DNA of 37,154 bases, taken from positions 1 to 37,154 of IMG/VR virus record IMGVR_UViG_3300009184_000013. One strand, written 5' to 3'. This DNA comes from a virus. The stretch's first letter is position 1, and each line of letters opens with the position of its first letter. Of the stretch, positions 30,109-37,154 are shown in pieces. Both the position numbers and the translations under genes were made by a program. The notes under the pieces were generated by a model. The model was not told the origin of the DNA, ran no database searches, and saw only the letters and a program-made list of their open reading frames with translations.

Positions 30109-30780
30109 TTACATCACCAATGGTTTGTATGGGCGTAGCAATGTAGATACGCCGAACGGAATTTCTTTTAACTGATTGTCAGTTGTATTGCTACGATTGT
30201 TATACAAGTGCGTAAACAACAACAAACCCGCTTGCTTAATAACGGGATAGGTTTGCAACGGATTAGGTGCGGTTGTGTACTCGCAAATAATCGGTGCGGT
30301 CATTTGGCTATTGATGGTTGTCGGCAAAGATTGAATAATTACCTTGTTGCCGCTTGCATCGTAATAATATTGCGTTGAAGATACAGTAGTTAAAACGGGC
30401 GGTGTACTGTTATCCCAATACGCTACGCGTTCAATTGTTACGCCCGCCATGTCGGGGTATTGGTTTTGCGATACTTCGGGCAAATCCAAACATACGGGCG
30501 ATGCGGCTAGGTTTTCAGCACCGTACCAAACACGGTAGGTAACTGAAAAAATAGATAAGCCTAAATAATCTTCAATGGCTTGTCGAACCGCAAGTTCTAA
30601 TGATTGCAAATAACCATCTTGTGATTCATCTTCAAACAAATTTATTTGATTGGTGATTTCATCCAAGGTTAACCAAGGCGTAACTACATCGCGGTCTATC
30701 TGTTCTGTTTTTACATAACTGAACGGATTGCGGGTAGATGCCCCATAAGGCGCACCTAGTAAATCGCTATTTACTGACAT
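30109..30780 (-). CDS. Head-tail adaptor (HK97 gp6-like connector)
   Basis: The 223-residue protein follows the capsid genes, where the adaptor that attaches below the portal is encoded. Its central part (WLTLDEITNQINLFEDESQDGYLQSLELAVRQAIEDYLG) is the helical pattern of gp6-type adaptors, followed by beta segments and a hydrophobic C-terminal helix (VIKQAGLLLFTHLYNNRS). It is longer than typical gp6 (about 110 residues), matching the larger adaptors in other phages. Confidence 0.75.
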   Translation of the reverse strand: MSVNSDLLGAPYGASTRNPFSYVKTEQIDRDVVTPWLTLDEITNQINLFEDESQDGYLQSLELAVRQAIEDYLGLSIFSVTYRVWYGAENLAASPVCLDLPEVSQNQYPDMAGVTIERVAYWDNSTPPVLTTVSSTQYYYDASGNKVIIQSLPTTINSQMTAPIICEYTTAPNPLQTYPVIKQAGLLLFTHLYNNRSNTTDNQLKEIPFGVSTLLRPYKPLVM

Positions 30781-30792
30781 TCAAGCCCCCTT

Positions 30793-31809
30793 TTAGGCGG
30801 CACTCATACGAACACCCGCGAACGGGTCGCGCACGGTGCTTACCATACGCTTTTCGGCGTACATCGTTACAAAACCCGCTTGTGTTTGTTCAAACATTTG
30901 GATGCTCATTTGTTCTGTATCGCCGATTGTCAAAAAACGATTCCAGTTTGCCAAGTAAATGGGGAAATCTGCGGAAAGGTATGCGTTAGGGATAACGGGC
31001 CAACCAAAAATATGACCAATCGCGCAACCATCTTTTTCGCCCAATTCCAAGAACAAAGGCAAACCCGCAGTATCTTTTAATTGACGCAATGTTTGAATCA
31101 TTGCAGGGCTAATGTGCCATGCAGTTGAATCTAGCGACCAATATTGCGGGGGCAACGCGTTAGCCATGTTTACAACCTTGTTGTAAGTTACCGCAACGCC
31201 GCCGTTACTAACCGTAGCGATAGTATGAATACCATTTGTGATAGCCGTGCCGCTAGTACCAAAAGCACTACTAGCCCCGCTAGTGTAACTATCCAAACCG
31301 CGCAAACCGCTAGTAGCACCAGTTGATGTAGTTGTGCTACCCGCTTGGTCATTGTTAAGCACCATTGATTGACCTTCAAGTTGTGCAAACTCAAGTGCCA
31401 AATCTTCAACAAGTGTTGCATCAAGTCCATTAACATCACTTAGCACCGCCGTTCTGATTGGCAATTGTGCAACCAATACGCGCACGGGTAATTGCCAAAT
31501 AGAAGTGTTCACATTAGGCGAACCGCTATCAGGCGTAAATGTGTAACCCCAAGGGTTTGTAGAATTTGCGGCGTTACCAGTTTTGGCAACGAATTGGGCA
31601 TCAGAGCCTTTAACCGCAATTTGACGTGAGCCTTGACGCAATGGGTTTGCTTGACGCAAAGCCGCAAATGCTTCATCAAAAACAACATTACCACCGACAC
31701 CCGAACCCGAACCAGTAATTGCGCTTGCTTCACGCAAATCGATGTTTACTTTGCCGCCTTCGGTGATGGCTTGTTTGATTCCGTTCAAGATTTTTTCGGT
31801 GATAGTCAT
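30793..31809 (-). CDS. HK97-fold major capsid protein paralogue without delta domain
   Basis: The 338-residue protein is a paralogue of the 448-residue capsid protein encoded just upstream, sharing about half of its residues by eye across the shell domain (AFAALRQANPLRQGSR / VFAALRLANPMRGLSR; SIWQLPVRVLVAQLPIRTA / SIWQLVLQDLNVQFPIRTA; GFVTMYAEKRMVSTVRDP / GFITFFGEKRLATSVRDP). It starts with only about 30 residues before the shell fold and lacks the long N-terminal scaffolding domain, as if already trimmed. A terminator lies between the two genes. It has a good ribosome site (CAGGAATTC). It may be a vertex or minor shell protein, as gp24 is for T4 gp23. Confidence 0.8.
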   Translation of the reverse strand: MTITEKILNGIKQAITEGGKVNIDLREASAITGSGSGVGGNVVFDEAFAALRQANPLRQGSRQIAVKGSDAQFVAKTGNAANSTNPWGYTFTPDSGSPNVNTSIWQLPVRVLVAQLPIRTAVLSDVNGLDATLVEDLALEFAQLEGQSMVLNNDQAGSTTTSTGATSGLRGLDSYTSGASSAFGTSGTAITNGIHTIATVSNGGVAVTYNKVVNMANALPPQYWSLDSTAWHISPAMIQTLRQLKDTAGLPLFLELGEKDGCAIGHIFGWPVIPNAYLSADFPIYLANWNRFLTIGDTEQMSIQMFEQTQAGFVTMYAEKRMVSTVRDPFAGVRMSAA

Positions 31810-31824
31810 TTTGAATTCCTGTTT

Positions 31825-31854
31825 AAAAAAAGCGGGGGATTTTCGCCCCCCGCT
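31825..31854 (-). terminator. Intrinsic terminator between the two capsid genes
   Basis: On the minus strand AGCGGGGG pairs perfectly with CCCCCGCT across an eight-base loop (31831-31838 with 31847-31854) and is followed at once by a run of at least six T. This is a textbook rho-independent terminator, 14 bases after the capsid stop and 16 before the next start. Since no promoter fits in between, the second capsid gene must depend on read-through. Confidence 0.92.
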
Positions 31855-31867
31855 AATGGCAACGCAA

Positions 31868-33214
31868 TTAAGTAGCAGTACCAGTTGAACGATAACGAAT
31901 CAACGCGTTAGGGTCCCTAACTGATGTGGCTAATCTTTTTTCCCCGAAAAATGTTATAAATCCTGGGGCCGTCTGATCGTAGCGGCGCATAATCATATTC
32001 AATCTGTCAATGATTGTGTGACCGCGTGTGAAATCACCAAAGTACATTGGGTACAAACTTGTTGTAGCCGCAGAACCTGCCGTTGTTTGCGATGGTGTAT
32101 CGCAATACTTGTTTACGACAACATCAAAGCCCAACAATGAACCCACGATGCCTTCAACTGACAAACCTTCGTTACGGTTAAAGATAGGTGCGCCGTTGTT
32201 ATCCTTCAATGCACGAATCGCGTTCAACAAAATTGGGTTAATCATAAACTTTGTTGATGGTGTCCAATATTGTTGTGGCAACTGATAAATCGTATTGATT
32301 ACATCGTTGTAAGTAATATTGTTTGCGCCAACGGTGTTAGCGTTAGTGGTCAATTGGTCATAAGTAGCAAGGCTATGCAAACCGCTTGATGAACCAGTAC
32401 CGCTTGAACCAAATGCCGCCGTAGTGCAAGTACCACCCGCGTAAGTGCTATTAGCACCGCCGTAACTATCTAAACCACGCAAACCATTTGTGCCGCCGTA
32501 GGGGTTAGTTGCTGATTGTGCCGCTTGGTCGTTGTTTTGAACCATTGAAAGGGCTTCACTTTGTGAAAACTCCATCAACATATCGTCAACAACATTGGCT
32601 TCCAAACCATCAATGTCATCCAAAGCCGCGGTACGGATTGGGAATTGAACATTCAAGTCTTGCAGAACCAATTGCCAAATGCTTGTATCTTCAGTTGTAG
32701 TCGCGCCATTGTTTTGAATGGTGTAGCCCCATGCCGCACCCGCATTACCAGTTTTGACACGGAATTGATAAGAAGAACCATCGGTAGCAACGGTGCGTGA
32801 CAAACCGCGCATGGGGTTAGCCAAACGCAAAGCGGCAAACACGGGGTCATAAGCGGTACGACCACCTTGATTGTTACCTGAACCTGTCAATGCTGATGCC
32901 TCAAGCATATACGCATCGCGTTGGCTTTCGTCAGCAAAAATTTGCAGTTCTTTTTCTACGCGGGAATTGCTTTTGTAGAAAGAAGAAAGTTGTTCCTTAA
33001 CAGAACGGTTTACATCGCCGCGCACGGTTGTAGCGGGCTTGATGATTGCGGGTGCTTGAATTGATGCTACTTTGGCTTCCAAAGCAGAAATGGTTTCTTG
33101 CATTTCTAGTTTGATTGCTTCAACGGCGGCGGGAATTTTTGCTTCTACGGCGGCAATGCTTTCGCTTTGCTTGGCTTCGATAGCATCCAGTTTTTCAATG
33201 ATTGCTTGTGACAT
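31868..33214 (-). CDS. HK97-fold major capsid protein with N-terminal delta domain
   Basis: The 448-residue protein begins with a coiled-coil scaffold region (residues about 1-100: QAIIEKLDAIEAKQSESIAA, ISALEAKVASIQAPA) that the prohead protease, encoded next door, would remove during maturation. The shell domain follows (ASALTGSGNNQGGRTAYDP, FRVKTGNAGAAWGYTIQ with the E-loop, DDIDGLEANVVDDMLMEF, GFITFFGEKRLATSVRDPNAL). It builds the icosahedral head. It is three bases downstream of the protease gene and is likely the main shell subunit, since it lies before the terminator. Confidence 0.93.
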   Translation of the reverse strand: MSQAIIEKLDAIEAKQSESIAAVEAKIPAAVEAIKLEMQETISALEAKVASIQAPAIIKPATTVRGDVNRSVKEQLSSFYKSNSRVEKELQIFADESQRDAYMLEASALTGSGNNQGGRTAYDPVFAALRLANPMRGLSRTVATDGSSYQFRVKTGNAGAAWGYTIQNNGATTTEDTSIWQLVLQDLNVQFPIRTAALDDIDGLEANVVDDMLMEFSQSEALSMVQNNDQAAQSATNPYGGTNGLRGLDSYGGANSTYAGGTCTTAAFGSSGTGSSSGLHSLATYDQLTTNANTVGANNITYNDVINTIYQLPQQYWTPSTKFMINPILLNAIRALKDNNGAPIFNRNEGLSVEGIVGSLLGFDVVVNKYCDTPSQTTAGSAATTSLYPMYFGDFTRGHTIIDRLNMIMRRYDQTAPGFITFFGEKRLATSVRDPNALIRYRSTGTAT

Positions 33215-33217
33215 GAT

Positions 33218-33997
33218 TTAACCTTTAATTTTGGTATCAAGAATTTTAAGAAGTTCACGGGTTTCTAAAGCCGCGAGAATTTCCGCTTCGGTAGCCTCCG
33301 CATCTGATTCACTCAGAATAGGCGCAATTTCAATAGGCGTTGTAACTACATCGCGCAGTTCTAACACCTTTTTGAATGTAGATGCGGCGGCTACCGCATC
33401 CTTTTTAGATAGCCCAACTTCACGCAAGGCTTGTTCTAAAACTTTTAAATCCGCAGAACCATCAGGTCGGAAATATTCCAACTTGCTAACTTCTGCTTGT
33501 GGGTTGTTGGGATACATAACTACGGATACTTCGCGTAAGCCGCCTTTAGTAATTTGGAAATATGCTTCATCAGATTGGTCGGGTTCGCCATCAGCATTTA
33601 CCATTTGGTATTGTTCGGCATAAGCACCAACGGAAACGCCGCCAAACATAGCGGGTGATTCTTGCATTACTTTGTAAAGGTCAGAACCCATCGTTGTGTT
33701 TGTGTACAAACGCCCTTCGGCTTTCATTCCTGTATCGTCAAACTCGAACGCATCCCATTGACCAACGGGGATTGCATCCGCATCGTGATTTACAAACATG
33801 GGTAGGGGGCGACCTGATTTAGAAAAATCTTCTGCCCATTGCATAAACCCTTCGGGTTGATAATTAAACCGCCTACCATCTGCGCCTTCACGCGCACCCC
33901 AAGTAGTTACGGTTGCTTCAATTTTTCCTGTGCTTTCGCCCTGCTTTTCCAAAACTAATTTGGCTTCGCAAACCATCATCAGGTTTTTTACGGTCAT
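33218..33997 (-). CDS. Prohead serine protease (S78, HK97 gp4-like)
   Basis: This protease cleaves the scaffold domain from the capsid protein inside the prohead. The 259-residue protein shows KIEATVTTWGAREGADGRR near the start, H71 in PMFVNHDADAIPVGQWDAF, S122 in MFGGVSVGAYA, and E156 in GGLREVSVVMYPNNP, the His-Ser-Glu catalytic set of this family. A basic and then acidic C-terminal part (about 200-259) is probably involved in capsid targeting. GATGAGG seven bases upstream supports the ATG at 33997. Confidence 0.92.
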   Translation of the reverse strand: MTVKNLMMVCEAKLVLEKQGESTGKIEATVTTWGAREGADGRRFNYQPEGFMQWAEDFSKSGRPLPMFVNHDADAIPVGQWDAFEFDDTGMKAEGRLYTNTTMGSDLYKVMQESPAMFGGVSVGAYAEQYQMVNADGEPDQSDEAYFQITKGGLREVSVVMYPNNPQAEVSKLEYFRPDGSADLKVLEQALREVGLSKKDAVAAASTFKKVLELRDVVTTPIEIAPILSESDAEATEAEILAALETRELLKILDTKIKG

Positions 33998-34130
33998 AGA
34001 TTACCTCATCGATTTTAGTTCGGTCGATGTCATATATTGTTTTAGGGGGTCGCCCTCTTTTGGGGGGCGGTTCTGTATTTGGCTTATATGTTGCCAAGGA
34101 TGCTATCACTAATTTAAAAATAGTGGACAA
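33918..34130 (-). CDS. Possible AT-hook-like small protein between portal and protease
   Basis: A 70-codon frame with a TTG start at 34130 or an internal GTG at codon 8 fills the 140-bp gap between portal and protease. It contains EPPPKRGRPPKTIYD, whose RGRP core is an AT-hook-type DNA-binding motif. It overlaps the protease start by 80 bases, more than any other pair here, and has no ATG. DNA in the gap also holds a CGCCC/GGGCG stem. It may be a real basic protein or a chance frame. Confidence 0.35.
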   Translation of the reverse strand: MSTIFKLVIASLATYKPNTEPPPKRGRPPKTIYDIDRTKIDEVIYDRKKPDDGLRSQISFGKAGRKHRKN

Positions 34131-34137
34131 TTTATTT

Positions 34138-35535
34138 TCACTTGCCGATATTCATTTTGCGGGTTTGATTTCCACCCCCGCCGCCCGTATCTTGGGGGGA
34201 TGTTCCCGCAATCGGTTTATCTTTCCCGCCTTTATCAATCAATTCATCTGCCCCATCCATATTTGGCATACCCAAATATTCACGCGCTTCGTTGGGGGTC
34301 ATAATCCCGTTTGTAACGCCCGCGGTAGCAAAATTCATTTGGTCTAACGGTGCGCCTTTTAAGAAATTGCGCGTATCAAATTCAATGCACAAATTAGGGT
34401 AGCCAACAAACAAATGTTGCTTTAATTTTTGTTGAATGTTAATTAAAGTTGGGTACATTGTGGATTTATAGAATTCATCCATCATTGTTTGGGTATTGTT
34501 GTACTTAGAATCCCCGATACCAATCATTGCCGCGGGTACGCCAAACAAACCGCAAATCCGCTTCATGGTTTGTTCTTTTAACTTAGCCGCATCGGTATCC
34601 TGTAGGGTCAACATATCCAACGGGGTGTACTTCATGCCCTGATCTAGCAACATACCCTGACCCGCTTTGCTTGGGTCGCTTGGGCGGCTAGAAACCATTG
34701 CCGACCATGCCTCTTTTAAGCGGGCGGCGATTTCCTTATATTTGCCATCAGGAATAACGCTTTCGGTAGTGAACATTCCGCTTGGCTTTGCGCCGTTCTG
34801 CATAATGTAGTTGGCGTAAAGGTCAATATCTTGGTCTAGCGAAACCAGTTCTGCCGCCAAAATACCTTTGTTAAAACCCGCAGAACCTTGCCAGTTCATT
34901 TCCTTAATGTGCATCACTTGGTTAAAGTTAAGCGGTTCATCACGGTTAAAACCGTAAGCGGGCGTACTCAAACGATACGATGGGTAACGCGCAGGGGTGA
35001 TTGTTACGGCAATCAAGGTTGAATCCAAAAGGTACATTTCTAACGGGGTTTCCGTTGTACTTTTTTGGTCTTTTCTCCACCAAAGGGTAAATGCTTCGCC
35101 CGCAAGTTCGTACCACATTAGCCATTGATACCAAAATTCGTATGTGCTTTGGAAATGGTTAGGTTGCGCCAAAAGGTTTGCCACTTGCTTGGCTTTTGCC
35201 TTATCCCGTGCGCCTACCAAATCGGATTTAATGGCATCCACATAAGTACCATCTTCCGATTGGCTTACCACGCGAATAGGCAATTGGGATAAGGCGCGGG
35301 CTTTAGCCGCAACGCAAGCCATGATTGTGCTATTGCGCGTAAGCAATGACATATCCACGGGGCGACCCGCGTTATTTGTTGCGCCTGTGGTTACATAAAG
35401 AATCTGAGTATTGACATTAGGGTTTTTACTATTGCCCTGATAAACGATGTTATTGCCTAGTGCAGATTGCCCAAACAATACATTTGATTCGTTTTTTTGG
35501 TCTTTATTGCGCTTGAAAATGTCGAAAATAGCCAT
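34138..35535 (-). CDS. Portal protein (HK97 family)
   Basis: The portal forms the ring through which DNA enters and leaves the head. The chosen ATG at 35535 gives 465 residues starting MAIFDIFKRNK; a TTG 12 bases upstream would add four. Family features are RNSTIMACVAAKARALSQLPI, FWYQWLMWYELAGEAF, KEQTMKRICGLFGVPAAMIG and LNNTQ-like SKYNNTQTMMDEFYKSTMYPTL, and the end contains a Gly-rich tail. It stands between terminase and protease, the HK97 order. The C-terminal VTNGIMTPNEAREYLG is typical. Confidence 0.93.
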   Translation of the reverse strand: MAIFDIFKRNKDQKNESNVLFGQSALGNNIVYQGNSKNPNVNTQILYVTTGATNNAGRPVDMSLLTRNSTIMACVAAKARALSQLPIRVVSQSEDGTYVDAIKSDLVGARDKAKAKQVANLLAQPNHFQSTYEFWYQWLMWYELAGEAFTLWWRKDQKSTTETPLEMYLLDSTLIAVTITPARYPSYRLSTPAYGFNRDEPLNFNQVMHIKEMNWQGSAGFNKGILAAELVSLDQDIDLYANYIMQNGAKPSGMFTTESVIPDGKYKEIAARLKEAWSAMVSSRPSDPSKAGQGMLLDQGMKYTPLDMLTLQDTDAAKLKEQTMKRICGLFGVPAAMIGIGDSKYNNTQTMMDEFYKSTMYPTLINIQQKLKQHLFVGYPNLCIEFDTRNFLKGAPLDQMNFATAGVTNGIMTPNEAREYLGMPNMDGADELIDKGGKDKPIAGTSPQDTGGGGGNQTRKMNIGK

Positions 35536-35559
35536 GTTTTTACCCAATTTCTTGATGGT

Positions 35560-37154
35560 TTACCATTCAAAACTTCTAAACCCAAATGTATCAGAAACAA
35601 AAACATTGTCTAGATGGCAATGCAAAGCCATAATCATTGCAATAATTCCGTCAACTTTTGCGGATGTATCGGCTTCATTCTTACGAACTTTGACATTTCC
35701 GTTTACATCCGTGTAAACCTCCGCGTTTGCCAGTTGCCAACCAACAAAAGGGTTGCCATCGTGCATAATGCCTTTTTTCAAAATCAATTGTTCAGCGGTT
35801 TTAGACGGGTTAGATAGAACCGCCATTCCCTGCCCAACCTTCTTTACGGGTAAACCCTCGGAATACAAATTAGCAACCAATGAAGCGGCGTTGTACGGGT
35901 CATAGCCGATTTCTTTAACATTGTGCTTAATACATTGTTGTTTAATGTAGGTTTCCACTTCGTTAAGGTCGGTTACATTGCCTTGCGTTAGCCGCAATAT
36001 GCCGCTTGCATGGGCTTGCAAAAAAATTGATTTATAGTGATTTGGAATTAGGTCTAAACTTTCTTCTGGTAAGAAAAATTGAAATTCTGCAAAAAACTTT
36101 TCTTCCGAATATCGGTGCAAAGTGCAAACCGCGTTTAAGTCGCGGCTATATGCCAAGTCAAACGCAATAAAAGTTGATTCGGGTTTATCTTCGGGCATAG
36201 GGCAAACTGAATCATCCCAATACCGTCTATCGACCCACGCGCTATTTGCGCTTACATAGATGTTCAGTTGCTTACAAAGAAATTCGTTAAGGCTTGCGGG
36301 CTTAGATTGCGCTTCGTGCGCCATGTGCCTAATGTGTTCGGTAGTAACCGATATGCCAAGCATAGGGTTGGCTTTAGCCCAAGTTTCTTCGTTTGACCAT
36401 TCATCACCCGCATCGATGGAATAAAGTAAACCAAACCATCGGTAGTTATCTTCTGCCGTGCCGCGTAGCATCGTGCGTAAATGGTTTAAATCTTCAAAGA
36501 ACTTTGTTTCGCGGGTAAACGATGCCGTAGTTAAATACATCCGCAAAGGGTTTTTTCGCGCCCCCATACCCGAATGTAAAACCTCAATAGATGACCGTTC
36601 TGTAATCTGCGCCGCTTCATCAATCATCGCGCACGATGGGTTTTTACCATCGCCTGTTTTTCTGTTATCACGGGATAACGCACGGTAAGTAGAAGTGGAA
36701 TCACCCGCCTTCTTTAGTTCGCTACGGTAAACAACAAACTTTTGCTGAAACTCATGCACCATATTTTCAATGATGGCTTTAGATGAATCAAAGCAAATAC
36801 TTGCCTGTTCGCGGTTGGTCGCCAAGGTAAAAACCTCCGCGCCCGCATCCCCAAACTGTAATTCGTAAAGTGCAATGATTGATGCCAAAGTTGTCTTGCC
36901 TGATTTACGCGGCACAAACAAAATTACATCTGTTACCCAACGAATTGTTTTATCTTTCCTATCCCTAAACCCATAAATAGCGGCAAGAAACAAAATCTGA
37001 AACGGTTGCAACTGAATTGGCTTGCCCGCTTCCGCGCCTTTAACATGGCGGCAAAACTTGGCAAACTTTAAAATGTGTTCGGCTTTTTCGGGAACGAACT
37101 CATAAGGCGCATCCAGCCGTTCCACCATATCTAGGAATCGTTGGGCGGCTAACC
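35560..37154 (-). CDS. terL: Terminase large subunit, main part (Terminase_1)
   Basis: The ATP-driven packaging motor and nuclease. The frame is open to the right end of the window and continues at bases 124-208, giving 559 residues in the joined genome. In that numbering the ATPase shows a Q-like QLQPFQ (76-81), Walker A PRKSGKTT (110-117) and Walker B CAMIDEA (203-209). The RNase H-like nuclease has D361 (FIAFDLA), D447 (IGYDPYN) and D530 (KVDGIIAMIMAL). The N-terminal start at 37128 would cut off 37 conserved residues and is not the true start. Confidence 0.93.
   Translation of the reverse strand, partial: LAAQRFLDMVERLDAPYEFVPEKAEHILKFAKFCRHVKGAEAGKPIQLQPFQILFLAAIYGFRDRKDKTIRWVTDVILFVPRKSGKTTLASIIALYELQFGDAGAEVFTLATNREQASICFDSSKAIIENMVHEFQQKFVVYRSELKKAGDSTSTYRALSRDNRKTGDGKNPSCAMIDEAAQITERSSIEVLHSGMGARKNPLRMYLTTASFTRETKFFEDLNHLRTMLRGTAEDNYRWFGLLYSIDAGDEWSNEETWAKANPMLGISVTTEHIRHMAHEAQSKPASLNEFLCKQLNIYVSANSAWVDRRYWDDSVCPMPEDKPESTFIAFDLAYSRDLNAVCTLHRYSEEKFFAEFQFFLPEESLDLIPNHYKSIFLQAHASGILRLTQGNVTDLNEVETYIKQQCIKHNVKEIGYDPYNAASLVANLYSEGLPVKKVGQGMAVLSNPSKTAEQLILKKGIMHDGNPFVGWQLANAEVYTDVNGNVKVRKNEADTSAKVDGIIAMIMALHCHLDNVFVSDTFGFRSFEW
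37032..37154. repeat. Terminal direct repeat, right copy
   Basis: Identical to bases 1-123. It marks the point where the circular assembly was opened, so the non-redundant genome is about 37,031 bp. The terminase frame is open through the whole repeat in both copies. Confidence 0.95.

Noticed and set aside
1-37154. tRNA genes, insertion sequences, reverse transcriptase or diversity-generating repeats
   Set aside because: Looked for by eye; no cloverleaf-like segment, transposase-like product, RT motif or template/variable repeat pair was seen. A computed search would be more sensitive.

Overview
The window is one complete genome of a tailed phage with siphovirus-type genes. It was assembled as a circle and opened inside the large terminase gene. 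Bases 1-123 are identical to 37032-37154, so the unit is about 37,031 bp. Joining the ends restores an intact 559-residue terminase that starts at base 208 on the minus strand. No integrase, partition system, tRNA, rRNA or CRISPR array was seen. The only repressor-like protein is a 50-residue helix-turn-helix protein. The host looks like a proteobacterium, because the DUF1364 protein, the replication initiator, the ERF/YqaJ recombination pair and the 3TM-type holin resemble those of proteobacterial phages. A freshwater betaproteobacterium is a guess only.

Layout: everything diverges from a control region at about 5551-5729. Leftward (minus strand) come the Cro/CI-like gene, a 65-residue protein, a replication initiator with an origin-like repeat cluster inside it, a chain of small coupled genes including a VRR-NUC-type nuclease, a DUF1364 protein and a DUF5856-like protein, then an HNH and a GIY-YIG/AP2 endonuclease next to the small and large terminase genes. 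Through the contig ends the same strand continues with portal, prohead protease, two HK97-type capsid proteins, connectors, two tail tube proteins, tail assembly chaperones with a -1 frameshift site, a tape measure of 656 residues, tail tip genes, a J-like hub protein, collagen-like and lectin-like fibres, a glycosyltransferase and a lysis cassette ending in a lysozyme at 9406.

Rightward (plus strand, 5730-9414) is an early block. Three similar promoter/leader units drive short unknown genes. A coupled run of small genes then leads into an ERF single-strand annealing protein, a YqaJ exonuclease and a small protein with an SSB-like acidic tail. The early block converges on the lysis cassette with a 9-bp overlap.

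Most notable: (1) the major capsid and the major tail protein genes are both duplicated in tandem, and the capsid copies are separated by a strong intrinsic terminator that should set their ratio; (2) three early promoters each begin their transcript with a 5' hairpin whose stem changes sequence but keeps its pairing, loop pattern and flanks; (3) the HTH regulator appears to be made from a leaderless mRNA; (4) a GGGAAAC slippery site at the stop codon of the tail chaperone gene; (5) a GIY-YIG endonuclease whose start is separated from its domain by an apparent frameshift.
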